Source of the DNA: Porodaedalea pini
Taxonomy: Eukaryota; Basidiomycota; Agaricomycetes; Hymenochaetales; Hymenochaetaceae
Assembly (NCBI GenBank): GCA_002794775.1
Contig: NBAY01000002.1
Coordinates: 372,001 to 436,000, forward strand
Length of the DNA stretch: 64,000 nt
Direction: 5' to 3'
The position numbers and the translations under genes are program-made. Positions 22,735 to 35,160 of the stretch are shown piece by piece; within the stretch, counting starts at the first letter, position 1, and each line of letters opens with the position of its first letter. The notes beneath the pieces are model-generated. The model was not told where the DNA came from and ran no database searches. It saw only the letters and a program-made list of their open reading frames with translations.

Positions 22735-24974
22735 TTAATAAGGGGGCCTGTAGTTGCGGCGTGCAGGGCAGGCGGAAGACCTGGAATTATGGTTGCCTTG
22801 ACAGTTGATGCAATGCGCGAAGTGTTGGCACGCGAGGTTGTTGGAAGCGGTGCATGGAGCGCATCTAGCGACATGTACTGCTGTATGGTGAGGTTCCGAA
22901 CAGATAGCGCAATGGGCTACTGAATGGCATTTTGTCGAGGAATGGCACAGGCGATGACAATTGTCGCATTGGGAGATAGTTGGACGGGCTCGCATTTCCT
23001 CGAGGCGCCGGATGACGCCGAAAATCGGGATACTGCGATTATTATGAAGGAAGAAATGATCGAACGTTAGGTGGTTAGTATCTTTCAGAATGATTGAAAT
23101 GTTGCAGTAGTCGAGAGTGTTGAGGTGTTTGATGGACGCCATGAAACGGGGTGGGTAAAGGAATTCCTGTCCCTCGAATTGAGGGAGGGAGGAAAGTTCC
23201 TCTGCTAAGTCGCGTTCGGAATAAAGGACGTTAGTGTGTTTGTCGAAGACTGGCACAGCCGGTAAAACGAGTTTGAACTGTGGGGAAGGGGTAAAAACTT
23301 TAGCGCCATTAATGTTGATGATAAGGTTAAGAAGAGATGAAAGGGAAAGGAAAGTAGAGTCGAAATCTGGGCAAATGTTAGTGAAGGATATGCATAGGTT
23401 GCCGTTTGACGTGTATTCGACATTGAGGATAACAAGATGTTTAAACTCCGGAGAACCTTTAAGTCCGGTACAGACGGTGTTCTTGATGGAGTTAGGAAGT
23501 GGGCGGATAGCTAGGTTGTCAGGGAGGGAGAAATAGACGCGTTTGACGTTGCGAACGCGTGTATTAACTGAGCCGTTAGCCCGGTTCATGGGTTTGGTAA
23601 CGACCTCCCCGTCAGGGTGGTCTGAGGAGGCGGTGGTGACCTTGGTAGGTACCTGCTTGGGCTTCTTCTGAGTGGCCCTTGCGTATGTGACGGTGGTGTA
23701 CCCGTCCTTATCTGTGCCGATGGACTGGACGGGTGGTGCATAAATAGTCGTAGAGAGGCCGGGTCGGGGGGCGTTGTGTTCGGAATGCATATAACTGTCT
23801 GGCGCATGAATGGTGCCTTGAGTGTCCATGCGGTAGCCAGAGCCCGGAATACGGGTGTTGGCCATGGCCGCGGCATAGTTGGTGCGACCGCCCTTGGGGG
23901 CGGAAACCCGCTGTTTAACAACAGGGGGGGCGGGGGAAAGCGTGGGTCGTGAGTGAATTTGGCCCCAAGTGGATCTGGCAAGAGTTTCGGCTCTGTCGAA
24001 GTGTTAGACGAAAAGAAAACTTTGGGTTTAGTAGGGTTTTGTGCCTGTTTTTCTAATTTGTTAGTTTTCTCGGTAAGAGCGGACACCATAGATACAAGGG
24101 AAGAAATAGACCGGGACATGGATGTAAGCTCGTCAGAGATCTGCTCCTCGCGGATGTCTTGGGGGCTACGATAAATATTGTCGAAAATATTTTTACAGTA
24201 GGGAGCATGGATCTTAAAGCTGGTCTGAAACTGGTTAAGAGAGGAGTTAGAGTAGTTTTCGCGAGCAGTCTCGTCGTCGAAAGTATTGGAACGGTTAACC
24301 CAGAAGCAAAGGGCTGATGCAATGTTGGCCATGTAACGGCCCATCATGGCGGGATCATCGTAAAAAGGCGTTGTGGACGTCCAAGTGTCCTGATTGATGA
24401 GGGCGCGGAGTTCGTGGACTGTTTTCCCGGCGAGTTCCAGAGACTTCTTGTTTACTTCTTCGGCGATGGCCGGATCCTCACCGGCGATGTCCGGATCCAC
24501 ATCGTTGTCGAGTTGAGGGGGGTTGCTGTCGACGTATAAATCGTCGTCGGCGTCCATTGCGTCCTTGTCGTCCGGGATGTGACCGATTGTAGCGGGGTTA
24601 CCTGGGGCTTCGCGTCCATGGTGTTCCTCTTCGGACGGCGAGCGTTTGAGGCTAGTTTGGGATAATATCTCGGGGGTGGGCGGGAGGTCTCCCTGTTTGC
24701 GAAGAGCAGCGGCGTGCTGATCCGCTTCAGTATCGGGTGTCCAGTTAACTATGTTTTTCCTCGCCAATTCGCATACGGCTGGGTTATGATTGTACGTCGA
24801 GTCGCGTCCGCACTGAGTGCAGAGTTTCGCCGCGCCAGAGACGCACGAGCGACTGTGATATGGAAGTTCGTATTTACACTCGTCGCATTTGGTCGGGTCC
24901 TTGATATTGCCTAGGGACCTGAGCGATTTGGTTCTGTGAAGGGTAGACGGCTTCGGGTTGGGGGGCGGAGCCAT
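22735..24974 (-). pseudogene. LINE ORF1, gag-like protein with zinc knuckles, frameshifted
   Basis: The N-terminal part (24974 downward) has paired CxxC motifs (CDECKYEL, CTQCGRDS) and an acidic linker. The C-terminal part has the series of CCHC-like knuckles expected for RNA binding (CDNCHRLCHSSTKC, then CAICSEPHH, CAPC, CINCQGNH). The two halves are in different frames that overlap at 23586-23865. Continuity is lost inside the G-run region 23924-23936 (C-rich on the coding strand), where a one- or two-base length change would restore PPAPPVVKQRVSAPKGGRTN. Confidence 0.75.
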
Positions 24975-25131
24975 CGATGGAGACAGAGGATTGCAGCTGG
25001 TTAAGTCTTTCCCACGATCTGGATGATGATGGTAAGAGGTTAAGTGATTCTGGCGCGCCGCGCAGATCGCTCTCTTCAGTCGAGCGAGTTAGCCACGAAG
25101 CTCCTTGCATTTATTCTATGCTTCCTTGACC
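24975..25131. promoter_or_regulatory. Shared short spacer between LINE 5' end and SIN3 start
   Basis: Only 157 bases lie between the first ATG of the LINE ORF1 (minus) and the SIN3 start codon (plus). Any LINE 5' UTR promoter and the SIN3 core promoter must overlap here. I cannot place the element boundary. Confidence 0.4.
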
Positions 25132-28100
25132 ATGGCCTCCGTATCAAGCACCGATATGCATGCTGCTGGAACACTGGATGAAGCTCAGTCCATGGCAAAT
25201 GGTGCGGACGACTTATTACAAGCGACAGTTGAAGACACTCGAGGCGAGCACGACACTCAGGCGGCGCCAATGTCGGACGGCGTACGACCGCTCAATGTCA
25301 CGGATGCCCTCAGTTATCTAGATGCGGTCAAGACGCAGTTCGTGGAGAGACCGGACGTATATAACAACTTCTTGGATATTATGAAGGACTTCAAAAGCCA
25401 GGTGTATGTGCATGCATTCTGCTGTGATTCGAATGGCTCTGACAATGCAACGCAGCATCGATACTCCAGGCGTGATAGAGCGCGTGTCCACACTATTCCG
25501 CGGACACAATGATCTTATTCAGGGATTCAACACATTCTTGCCCCCTGGATATCGTATTGAGTGTACGAGGAACGCGATGGAGACGACGACCATTACAGTC
25601 ACAACTCCCGCCGGGACGACAACGCAGTCCACCGATAATCATCAACTTCATGGACATCTGCCGTCACAGCCCAGCCCAGCTGTGACGCCTCCTCCCCCTC
25701 CACCTGTCGTCCAAGTCCCTGGCCCCGCATCTCAGCCAGAACCTCCCTCACTCTTATCAGGCTCGCCGATGCCGTTTGGCACGTCATCTGCGGTGTCAAC
25801 ACTGAATGGCATGGGTGGAAACTTTAACGGACAAGACCGGGCACGCCAAGGCCCTGCGGGTGCCCACGAGTTCCATCATGCTATCCAGTACGTGAACAAG
25901 ATCAAGACGCGTTTCGAAGACGATCCAGAGACATACAAACTCTTTCTTGACATCTTGCACTCGTACAGAAAGGAGCAGAACCATGATGACGTACGCCCAT
26001 CTTCTTCTCGAAGCATGCTGCTGGTTGGATTTCAGTTGACCATGTCCACAGGTCTATTATAAGGTTGAGTTCTTGTTTAAGGATGCACCGGATTTGCTCG
26101 CCGAGTTCAAGAATTTCCTACCAATTGATGGGGCTACTCCAGCTTTTGGGTCGGATACGTTCCACGATCCAACATGGACTGAGATACCCGACAAGAAAAC
26201 TCCAGCGCCCAAGAGAAAGAAGAAACCTGCGGAGAAAGAAACACAACCTGCTCCGCAAGCATCGTCTTCAACTACGAAGAATGCTGCTAGTCGAGTGAGC
26301 TACTAAGTTTTTTTAGAGACCATGGATGTTTGCGTGCTAACAGGTTGATGCAGTCCAAAAAGTCAAAGCATGCACATGTTAAGGATAGTATCATCCCCCC
26401 TTCTCCTTCCTACCACCCATACAGTCGACCACCATCGCCAAACCATCCGTCCCACTCCCATCACCACCAATCCCATGCCGGGCCTTCCGCGTCGCAAGCT
26501 CACAACGCGGGACCGTCGGGTGCGAGTGGCTCGAGCTCCCAAGACGAACTCGCTTTCTTCGACAGGGCAAGGAAGGCGCTCGAGTCACAAGAGATGTACG
26601 ACGAGTTCCTTAAGCTACTGAACTTGTTCTCTCTCGAAATAATCAATGCGCGCACGCTTATTGCACGGGCGGAGACCTTTTTGCACGACGGCGAGCTGTA
26701 TGCACAGTTCAAGGACCTGATGGGCTGGGACGCAAAACGCGAGGGTGACAATGAGGGTCCACCGGGCTCTATCAGGAACTGGACCGTACAGCCAACGGAC
26801 ATGGAGGAGAGGTTCGGTAAGAGCTACAGGCGGTTGCCGCTCGCTGTAAGTTTGCTATAGCATATGCCTATCCTCTACTTAAACAGTCATTACAGGAGAC
26901 GAAACTTGCTTGTTCAGGCAGAGACGAGCTTTGTAGAAGCGTTCTCAACGACGTCTGGGTCTCGCACCCCACATGGGCATCAGAGGAATCTGGCTTCGTC
27001 GCACACAAGAAAAACACTTACGAAGAAGCTCTGCACAAGAGTGAAGAAGAGCGTCATGAGTTCCAATTCTACATCGATATCATCACGCGCACGATTGCGT
27101 TGCTACAGCCGTTGCATGACCGAATCAAAGAGATGAACACTGATGAGCGGAATGCTTTCCGGCTAGCGGCGGATTTTGGCGGGTCGAGCAAGAGCATCTA
27201 CCACCGGGCGATTAAGAAAGTTTATGGACGTGACGCACAGGGGCTGGAGGTGTTGCAGGCGCTGCAGGACTGTCCGGCGATAGCAGTACCAGTGGTTCTG
27301 CCGCGCCTGAAGCAGAAGAACGAAGAATGGCGCCGTGCCCAACGTGACTGGAACAAGGTCTGGCGTGAGGTCGACGGACGTAATTTCTACAAGAGCCTAG
27401 ATCATCAGGGGATCTCGTTTAAGGCGAACGACAAGAAATATATCACAAATAAAAGCTTGGTCACGGAGATTGAGACCGCCAAGATAGAGTTGGCGGAACG
27501 AGCCGCGCGAGCCAAGGCAAAGGCGAAAATACTTAAAGGGAGCGTGGTTGCCAGCACAGATGCCTTGTATGATGATGTTGAATATGCACCCCACCTCGAG
27601 TTCGCCTTCAACGATATCGGCGTCCTTCAAGATGCGCTCAAGCTCGTTTTCTCCTTCCTCGACCGCTCGACCATCCAGTACTCCTCGCATGAACGCCGAA
27701 CTGTAGAGCGTATGCTACGGTCGTTCATCCCGCTTTTCTGCATGCTTCCTTCAGCAGAATTTGACGCAGCTTTTGGACTGCCCCTCGAAGCGGATAATAC
27801 AGACAACGAGGATGTCGGACACGAGGATGCAGGGGGATCTGATGATGGTGAGGAATCACATCATGGCTCAGGCTCAAAGTCACATAACAAGAGTGGTGGT
27901 ACGAGTGGGCGGCGATCAGCGGGCGGAAGCAGCCACGGGCATGGGAATGGCGGAGTACATCCGAGTGACCTGCGCAAGAAGCTGCTAAAGACTGCTCAGG
28001 AGAAGGCTGTGAAGGCGCGCTCGGGGTCGGCGTCTGCCTCGCGCGCCGTATCGCCTGCGGGAAGCGATGATGATCAGATGAAGCTCGCAGATGCCTCCGT

Positions 28101-30694
28101 AGCGTCGCCTTCGACGACGCCAAAGCGGAAGAAGGGCGGACGCACGAAGGAGGTGCCTGAGGCTCACCACGTGGACTGCGAAGAGTGGGCGAAGCTTATG
28201 CCCGTCGCTTTCGATACGGGTAGGGAATCCGGAGCTATCACTGCTGATAGCATGGATGTTGATACCCAGGATGCGTTCGAAAAACTCGCGAAACACGGGT
28301 TGGTGGACCAGAAGCCGTTCTACACGAATACAACGCTCTACGCTCTGCTGAGGTTGCTGCAGGTATGTCAGAACTGCTGATTATAGTTTCCCTCTCACTA
28401 AGGCGCTTTCACCAATGTAGCTTCTTTACTCACGTCTCCTACACTGCAAGGAAACAGGTCAGAACCTCGTGGCTCAAGGAAGGAAAAAGAGCGTGTTTAC
28501 CGTCAATCCTGTCGCCGAGGAGCTAGGACTTGTGGACGCCCATGGGCCTGGCGCTGTTTTGGCGCTCGCCGCTAGCGTTCCGACGCATTCTCATCCATCA
28601 ATCGATGGGCAGATAGACGGGTCCGTGCCTCAGAACGGGCTTGCTTCCAACGGTACAAGTGACCCCGCCCCGCGAGCGGAGGCGCATTTCTACAGCTACC
28701 TCCTTGACGCATGCGAGAAACTATTCGAGGGCGAGTTGGACCAGGCGACGTTTGAAGAAAACATGCGATTCTTGTTCGGGACGAAGGTGCGTTTTCACCG
28801 GCCCTTATTCCTTTCTTTCTCTGCTTCTTTGTTTGCATCGCGCATTGCTTCGTTTCCCTGCTCTCTCGTTCGCACCACTGCGGATGATCAGCGACGCACG
28901 GAGGTGCTTTTATGCTTTCATAAGGCAAACTCATACAGGCTAGCCCGACTTCGGCAAGCGATTCCAACTCGGGGACATCAGTTCGCGCGGTTATGAGCGC
29001 TTTATTGTGAAGGCATCTGACCGAGCTTCCATCCGCTTCGATGCAATGGGCTGGACTGGACTGTATGCGCAATACAGGTCAAAACATGCTTTTCACATCT
29101 TCCATACATCTATTTTTATATATTAACTCCGCAGATATTCTTGGAAACGTGGGCTATTTTCTCCGATCATCCGCATTCCCATCTGAGTTTATCCTCATGT
29201 GTTGCTCATCTCGGAGGTTTCCGCTCCTTTTTTAATAACCTTTCTATTTTTGCTTTGCTTCCATGAATTGAGACTAAAATTAAAGCTGACCGGCTCATCC
29301 TTCGTTCCCGCAGGCATACATCGTCTTTACGCTCGATAAGCTTATTGCAGCACTCATCAAGCAGGTGTGTCTCTTTCCGAGTTCCATGTGCTATTCTTGC
29401 TGGCTGTTCTTCCCGCATGTTGCCTTACCCCAAGTGTCGATGTCCCCATCCGCACTAGTTGGATCCCTTCCCTTCGCTTTCTTCCTTTCACTTTCCCTTC
29501 ATCTTGCCCCTCTGACGTATCCGGCACTGCGGGCGAGCGTCGGTCGTGCGCGTGATCAGCTTAACCAGCTGGTACTAGCGAGATCCTATTTTGGGGGCAG
29601 CGGTGCGAGGCTTTTTTTTCGATGTGATCGTGGATCGCAGGCGTGTTGCGCCACTTAGTCCATCTGGCTGACGCGTCACTGTATCTTGAGTGATTTTCGG
29701 GCGGATGGTTTGGCATCCTTGCCCGACTCGGGCAGGGGTATTTTTAATCGCGCGACTCTATTCTTACACGCGTCCAGATTTATGTCCCATTCGTACGAGT
29801 GCGGTTAATAGGACAACGATGGATGATGCACAACTGATTGACATGTCTATTGAACTGGGCTGATTTCTGTTTATTTCTGACAGGTCCAGACTGCGGTAGT
29901 GGACAGCAAGTGCCAGGAGTTGCTGGCATTGCTAGCGAGGGCGCGGGCGAAGGTCAGGGCTTCGCTATCGATCTCATTTTTCTCGAGATTTTTGACATGC
30001 TGTGCAGCAGAGCGCGACAACTGTGCGCGAGTTGATTGCGTATCGGCGCGAGGCAGAACAGTATCTGGGTCAGGATGACCACCTGTACCGCGTCGAATGG
30101 GTGAGGTCTTTTGTTATCTTTCACAATTAAACCAGGCGCGGAGGACCGGACCGGCCCTGTGCTTGAGAATCAACGTAAACGATGGGCTGATTTTTATTTC
30201 CGATCCTTGACAGGACCGACAAAAGGGCGCGAGTGCGATGCGTATATGGCTGTTGGGCGCGGCTGACGCAAGCATCGATCTGTGCGGGGCAGGCACAAAA
30301 CCGCGCGAGGTGAGGATGGCGGCGCGATGGCGAGCGTACGCAGAAAGCTACGTACTCGCCCACGCGACGGAACTGGTGGATTCTGTCCGTGTTCGGAGGC
30401 CGTTTCTCCTCCGGTGAGTAAAGCAAGAAGTTAAACCTTGTTATAATTGCGCATGGCTAGCGCGAGAAGTCGATGCTGTGATATGTGTGGGTGTACTGAA
30501 TTAATATGCATATTTATAGGACGAAGGGTGAGGAGGAGAATGACGAGCGCAGTGCAGATGGGGAAGGGCCGAAGAGGAAGACGCGGTGGGTATCGGAGGG
30601 GCTGCTGGAGGTGGGTGTGCGGCCGGGGACGATGAAGCTGGTGTACAAGGACGGGAGCGGGGAGTACGGATGGGCGATACCGGTGTTGAGCTAG
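25132..30694 (+). CDS. SIN3: Sin3 histone deacetylase corepressor scaffold
   Basis: Eleven exons (25132-25403, 25456-25990, 26052-26294, 26354-26845, 26896-28362, 28421-28786, 29314-29364, 29884-29952, 30011-30100, 30214-30413, 30520-30694) total 3960 bases or 1319 residues. Three paired amphipathic helix domains are clear: PAH1 ([13 protein letters not shown]), PAH2 ([13 protein letters not shown]) and PAH3 ([13 protein letters not shown]). The HDAC-interaction region follows with [29 protein letters not shown] and [19 protein letters not shown]. The C-terminal Sin3 domain carries [16 protein letters not shown] and [16 protein letters not shown]. Known role: platform for Rpd3-type deacetylases and for transcription factors that bind the PAH domains. 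The C-terminal end is held together by two introns of about 520 bases, long for this genome. Confidence 0.93.
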
Positions 30695-30869
30695 TGGGCT
30701 GTAGCTAATTTTAGCTGTATTCATTTCTATAAATTGATTGGTTACGTAAAGCGGTTGTATTCGTGGGAGAAAATAGATTGTAATAAGCGAGGTAGGGGGC
30801 GAACATGTATAATACTTGTTCGTGTGCGTAATGGGAGGTGTGACCCACTACTCGACGACGGCCAAGACG

Positions 30870-33643
30870 ATGGCCAAGCCTCTTTCTCTATCCTTGCTCA
30901 CCACGAGCACGCTCTCTCCGCATAACAATTCCCGACAGCCCGTCCGACGCTCCCGACGCCCGGCTCGCTGCCCGTCGTCAAAATCCGCAACAAAAGGCAG
31001 AGCGCCGTCGGCAGGCGTACTCGCAGCACTCGCAGCACTCGCCGCAGCCCGTCCCGTCGACCAGGCAGCAACACCGCTCGCAGCGGACGTACCCGACTTC
31101 CTGTGCCCTGCACTCGTCGGCGCGCCTTCGCTCGCAGGTGCGGCTCCGTCAGCAGCAGCGTCGAGGAGCGCAGGCCCCAGTGCAACACCCGCGGCGCCGC
31201 ACCGTGCAGCTGAAACTGCCTCCGCACCCGCGCCGAGTCCACAACAACAATACCTCGCGCGTAGCACATCCACTCCCACCTACAGCAACACCGTTGAGAG
31301 TGGCATTAACCGACACGATACACATACTGTCACCGACAGCAACACAAGCACAAACTCGGACGCCGTCGCCAGCAGGCAATCCAGATCCAGTAAATCAGTG
31401 CCCAATTTTAGCACACGCACCCGCGCAGACGATCCAAAGCCAAAGCCAAGGCCAACGCTTAGGGTTAAGCGTGACGATACAGGCGGGGTAAACGATTCGT
31501 GTTCTGAGCTGTATACATCGCGCACCATTCCGGACAGATACGAGCTCGGCAACGACGGCCGCTGGCACAAGCTCAGTGTCTGGTCGTCGTGTACGCTATG
31601 CGAATGCGTGGTGCGTCTGAGGAATACTGCTTCTAATAGCTTTTATTTATCTACTTGTTCTGTTTACCAATGCAGCCGGAAGACGTCGATGACTCATTGG
31701 ACAACAACATATCCGCTACAGGTGTCTCTGACGATGCGGAAGTATCCTCTTCCGTATCGGCAACTACTTTTTACACAGCCTCGACTAGCTTCTCGTCAGG
31801 CAGCACTACTATGAGCCTTATCTTACCTGACGGCTGGGATAGGAAAAGCAGTTCCACTGTGTACAGGGTGCCGCTCATTGTCATTGCAAGTCTCCTGCTC
31901 GCTGCCGGCGTCACCTGTGCCGTCTGGATCTCTGTTTTCTGGCGTCGGCGGCGGCGAATTGCGAAAGAAGCGGCGCTCGCTCATGATGTAGAGAAACGTA
32001 GGAAGGCCGAAGCCGAGGCGGAGGGGAGTGGGGGCGAAGAGAGTGTGGACGAAGACGGCGATGAAGATGCAGAGACCGGTGGGAGGAGAAGTAGGAGGCA
32101 GCAGGAAGACGTATATGGGGACCATGCTCGGCAAGGACGGAAGGGGGAAGAGAAGGCAAAGGCGCGCTGGGCGCGTGCGACGGCTCAATGGAAGGCACAT
32201 GTACGATGGACTCATCGCCGTCGACGGGGTCGCCCTGGCGTCACCGATAGCACGAAGCAGCGAGACGATGCGACGGCATCGGGCGTCTCGCTGGCACGTT
32301 CTGTGGCGTCATCGCGGGTCGGAAGTGCAAGTGGGAGGCGGATTGCATATGACAGGGTCCGCTTACGCGGAGGGGAGCCGGAACTGGAGCCGGATACAGA
32401 GCTAGAGCCAATTGCAGGAGATAGAATCAGAGTAAGACAAAGGTGTGAAGTTGCTATCGGAGCTTCGTCGGAGGGCCATCGGTCCCTGCGGAATCAGGAC
32501 GAAGGCGAAGCGGGGCGCACAAGACCGAGACCAAGGCTCGATATCCCAAATATTCTTACTACACCTCCGAATCGGAACCCTTCCACCGTGGACTCGGATT
32601 GGAGTGAGGTGTATGATGATCCGCCGCCTGCCATGTCACCGGCTGAGGAGAGGGAGATGGATGGAGAGGATGAGGTGCAGGGTCCGCCTGCGTACCGTTC
32701 GCGCGGTATTGCTGATGACGATGAGATCCGGTCGCGGAGCAGGCGAGTGCGCCGCGATGAGAAGCGTGCTGCAGCGCCTGGATACGTACCTACCCCAGAC
32801 GACTGTGCGCCGTACGCGTCGAGCGACGAGGATGAAGATGTCCGTGTGGGCGAAGATGAAGGTGAAGGAAGGTCAGCGACTGGTCGAAGGAGTAGGAATG
32901 GGAATGTGAGACGCGTGGAGACCAACATGCACGTTGCAGTGGACGACAAGCACGCGCTCGCGCGTTTGGCGGCATATGCCAGTGCTCCGCCGCCGTCTTC
33001 ACCCCCGGCTCTCGAAACTTTTTCTTCCCCCTCTCATATGGCTAACGCACCTCCCGAGCCGGAGTGGCTTTACGACTCCGCCATCGTCGACGCCGAGGAC
33101 TCGCCTGGTGCTGGCCCGGGACCGTCCACCGAATTCGCTCGTTCTACTTCTCCCTCGCTTCCCTCCGAGCCGCCTTCGTCACATTTGCATTTGCATACGC
33201 ATACACCGTTCCCCGCCCCTCCCAAGCCCGTCTCGTCCCAGCTTGCGTACGCACCCTTGGATGCGGGTCTAGATCCTAACTTGGGCATGGATTTGGGTTT
33301 CGGCGTGGGTATAGGCCTGGACAACGACCTGGATTTAGATCTTGTGGACGTGCCGTCGGCACCGCCGTTCTCTGCTTATGCAGAGCCATTCGGCATTGGC
33401 GGTTCTCTTGGGGAAGGGTCAGGGAACGACGTGCTTGCGGGCGCGAGCGCTCCGCCTCTTTTCTCAGAGGATGACTCGGGCGATATTGTGGACGCTTCTG
33501 ACGGCGCGCTTGCGGACCGCGACGAAGCCGAGTTGGGGGGCGGGCATGTAGGAAGCACGATGTACGCGGAGCCGGAGGTACCGCCGGGCGTGACGCACGT
33601 CGAAACGGCGGATCGCAATGCGGTATTGTCTGCTGTGAGATAG
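30870..33643 (+). CDS. Single-pass membrane protein with long acidic cytoplasmic tail, unknown function
   Basis: Two exons (30870-31610 and 31676-33643) give 2709 bases or 902 residues. An Ala-rich hydrophobic stretch near residue 50 (GVLAALAALAAARP) may be a late signal peptide. The Ser/Thr-rich outer part with four Cys residues near the splice site (DSCSELY, CTLCECV) leads to one clear membrane helix, YRVPLIVIASLLLAAGVTCA, followed by RRRRR. The tail of more than 550 residues is acidic, Pro-rich and disordered. The layout resembles fungal wall-sensor or mucin-like proteins, but I recognise no named family. ATG 30870 is chosen; an in-frame ATG 39 bases upstream (30831) is possible. It starts only 175 bases after the SIN3 stop. 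Confidence 0.65.
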
Positions 33644-35160
33644 TGCTTTGTTCGTCCCTCCTTCCTTCCGGATTATCGTTTGTTCGTGCGTTCGTTCGAA
33701 GGATGTGACCGACTATTGGGATTGATTTGACTGCTTCGATGTTCGTTCCTCTTGTATTGCACTGCCTCTCTTCTCTATTTTTCAGTTCTCTTCATCTCTC
33801 GTCTGATCATAATACTGCTTGTTTCTGCTCTTTGAACCTCTCTATAACGCACCAGGTTCTTTTCTTGAATCTTGAAAAATCGCACGTTAATTGATCCTGG
33901 CTCTCCTGCGAGGCCTAACCCTGCGACTCTTCGTTTTCGCCACTGCACGCTTTCTCCCGTGCTCCGCTTCCCTCGCATGTTCCTCACCCCCTTCTGTCGA
34001 ATGCCTTCGTTCGTTTCGTTTCGTTTCGTTTCGTTTCGTTTTCCTTTACTGTCTGCAGCTGCCACCCACCCGACTCTTTCTTGTAGCCATACACCCGCTC
34101 TACCGCCGCCCGCTCATCTCCTTCGCCTTGCCATCATCATAGTCGATAATCATGAGCGTCTCGTTGTCTTCTCTATCGCGGTCTCTTGGGCGCGCGCGGG
34201 CGTCCGGAGTCCCTTTTCTCCCAGCCCGGAGTTTACCCGCCACTCTTTACGGAATTGAATAGGGAAAAGCGAAAGCAAAAAATGTTGTGTATTTGTATTT
34301 GTATGGGAGGCTAACCTGCCGTATCAGAATTATAACTTGGAAGAACGAGGTGATGGAGATTTTTTGGATTTGATTTACTTTTGAGCACCTGGTTTGATGC
34401 TGGATCTGAGAGGATCGGCGCTCGAGCTTTGTCTCGACCGAAAGTGGTAAAGATGTGGCGCGGCGATCCCAATGTCTGAACTTTTCACTACAGCCTGAGA
34501 AACATATTTCATAGCTTCGATCTGCTTCGCTGCTTACCAGCCCTTGCATACTGGAAAATCCTGCAAGGTGCGTCTATCTGCAAGACTCTGGATTCCCTTC
34601 GAGGGCTTTGGCGGCATTTGCGCTTGTGTAGCACCACATCACGGTGCCACTCAAAAGTACTGCCAGTGGCGGCACAAGTATCAGCTCTTCAAGACTCAGA
34701 TGTCCCTACTTAACCAATCTAGCCCTCCTAGAGCTTACTGCACCTTCACAAAACGACTACAGTGATTAATGTACTGTACCAGCTTACTGGAGAGTTCAAC
34801 ATTTGAAGGACTCGGAAACCAAGATGCATAGGAAAGTCTATGTGATTACCCTTTAGATCATAGTTGTCATTGACACTGTCCTCTGAGTAAATACCTCATG
34901 ATATATGTTTCTATGTAGAAAGAATGGATGAAGGGCTACTGGTTACGCAGACATGAAATAAGGCAGAAGGAAAAAAAAAATCTTGAGCTTAATATGACTG
35001 GTAATGAAGGAGAGAATTTCACAAGTTGACCACAGAGACCAAAGAATATTGGTGTAAAATCTCCTGAAATGCATGGACGGAAAGGTATTAGACCTGACTA
35101 AGATAGTATGAATCCAAACCGATACAACACTGACCTATGATCTGCCACCATGCCTTCTGA
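33644..35160. other. Intergenic region with a pentanucleotide repeat
   Basis: Apart from the microsatellite at 34006-34042 I see no gene, RNA or mobile element. Open frames on both strands are short and of low complexity. Confidence 0.45.
34006..34042. repeat. TTTCG pentanucleotide microsatellite
   Basis: About seven uninterrupted copies of the unit TTTCG (read in any phase) are visible, in the 3' flank of the membrane protein gene. Confidence 0.9.

Larger units (their letters stand above)
18905..24974 (-). mobile_element. Non-LTR (LINE) retrotransposon with two ORFs, decayed by frameshifts
   Basis: A contiguous minus-strand element encodes a gag-like ORF1 (24974-22735) followed at once by ORF2 (22734-18905) with apurinic-type endonuclease, reverse transcriptase and RNase H. 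This layout fits the Tad1/I-like lineages known from fungi. The stop of ORF1 and the start of ORF2 touch in the sequence TAAATG. Each ORF has one apparent frameshift. The ends of the element and target-site duplications are not visible to me. Confidence 0.85.
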
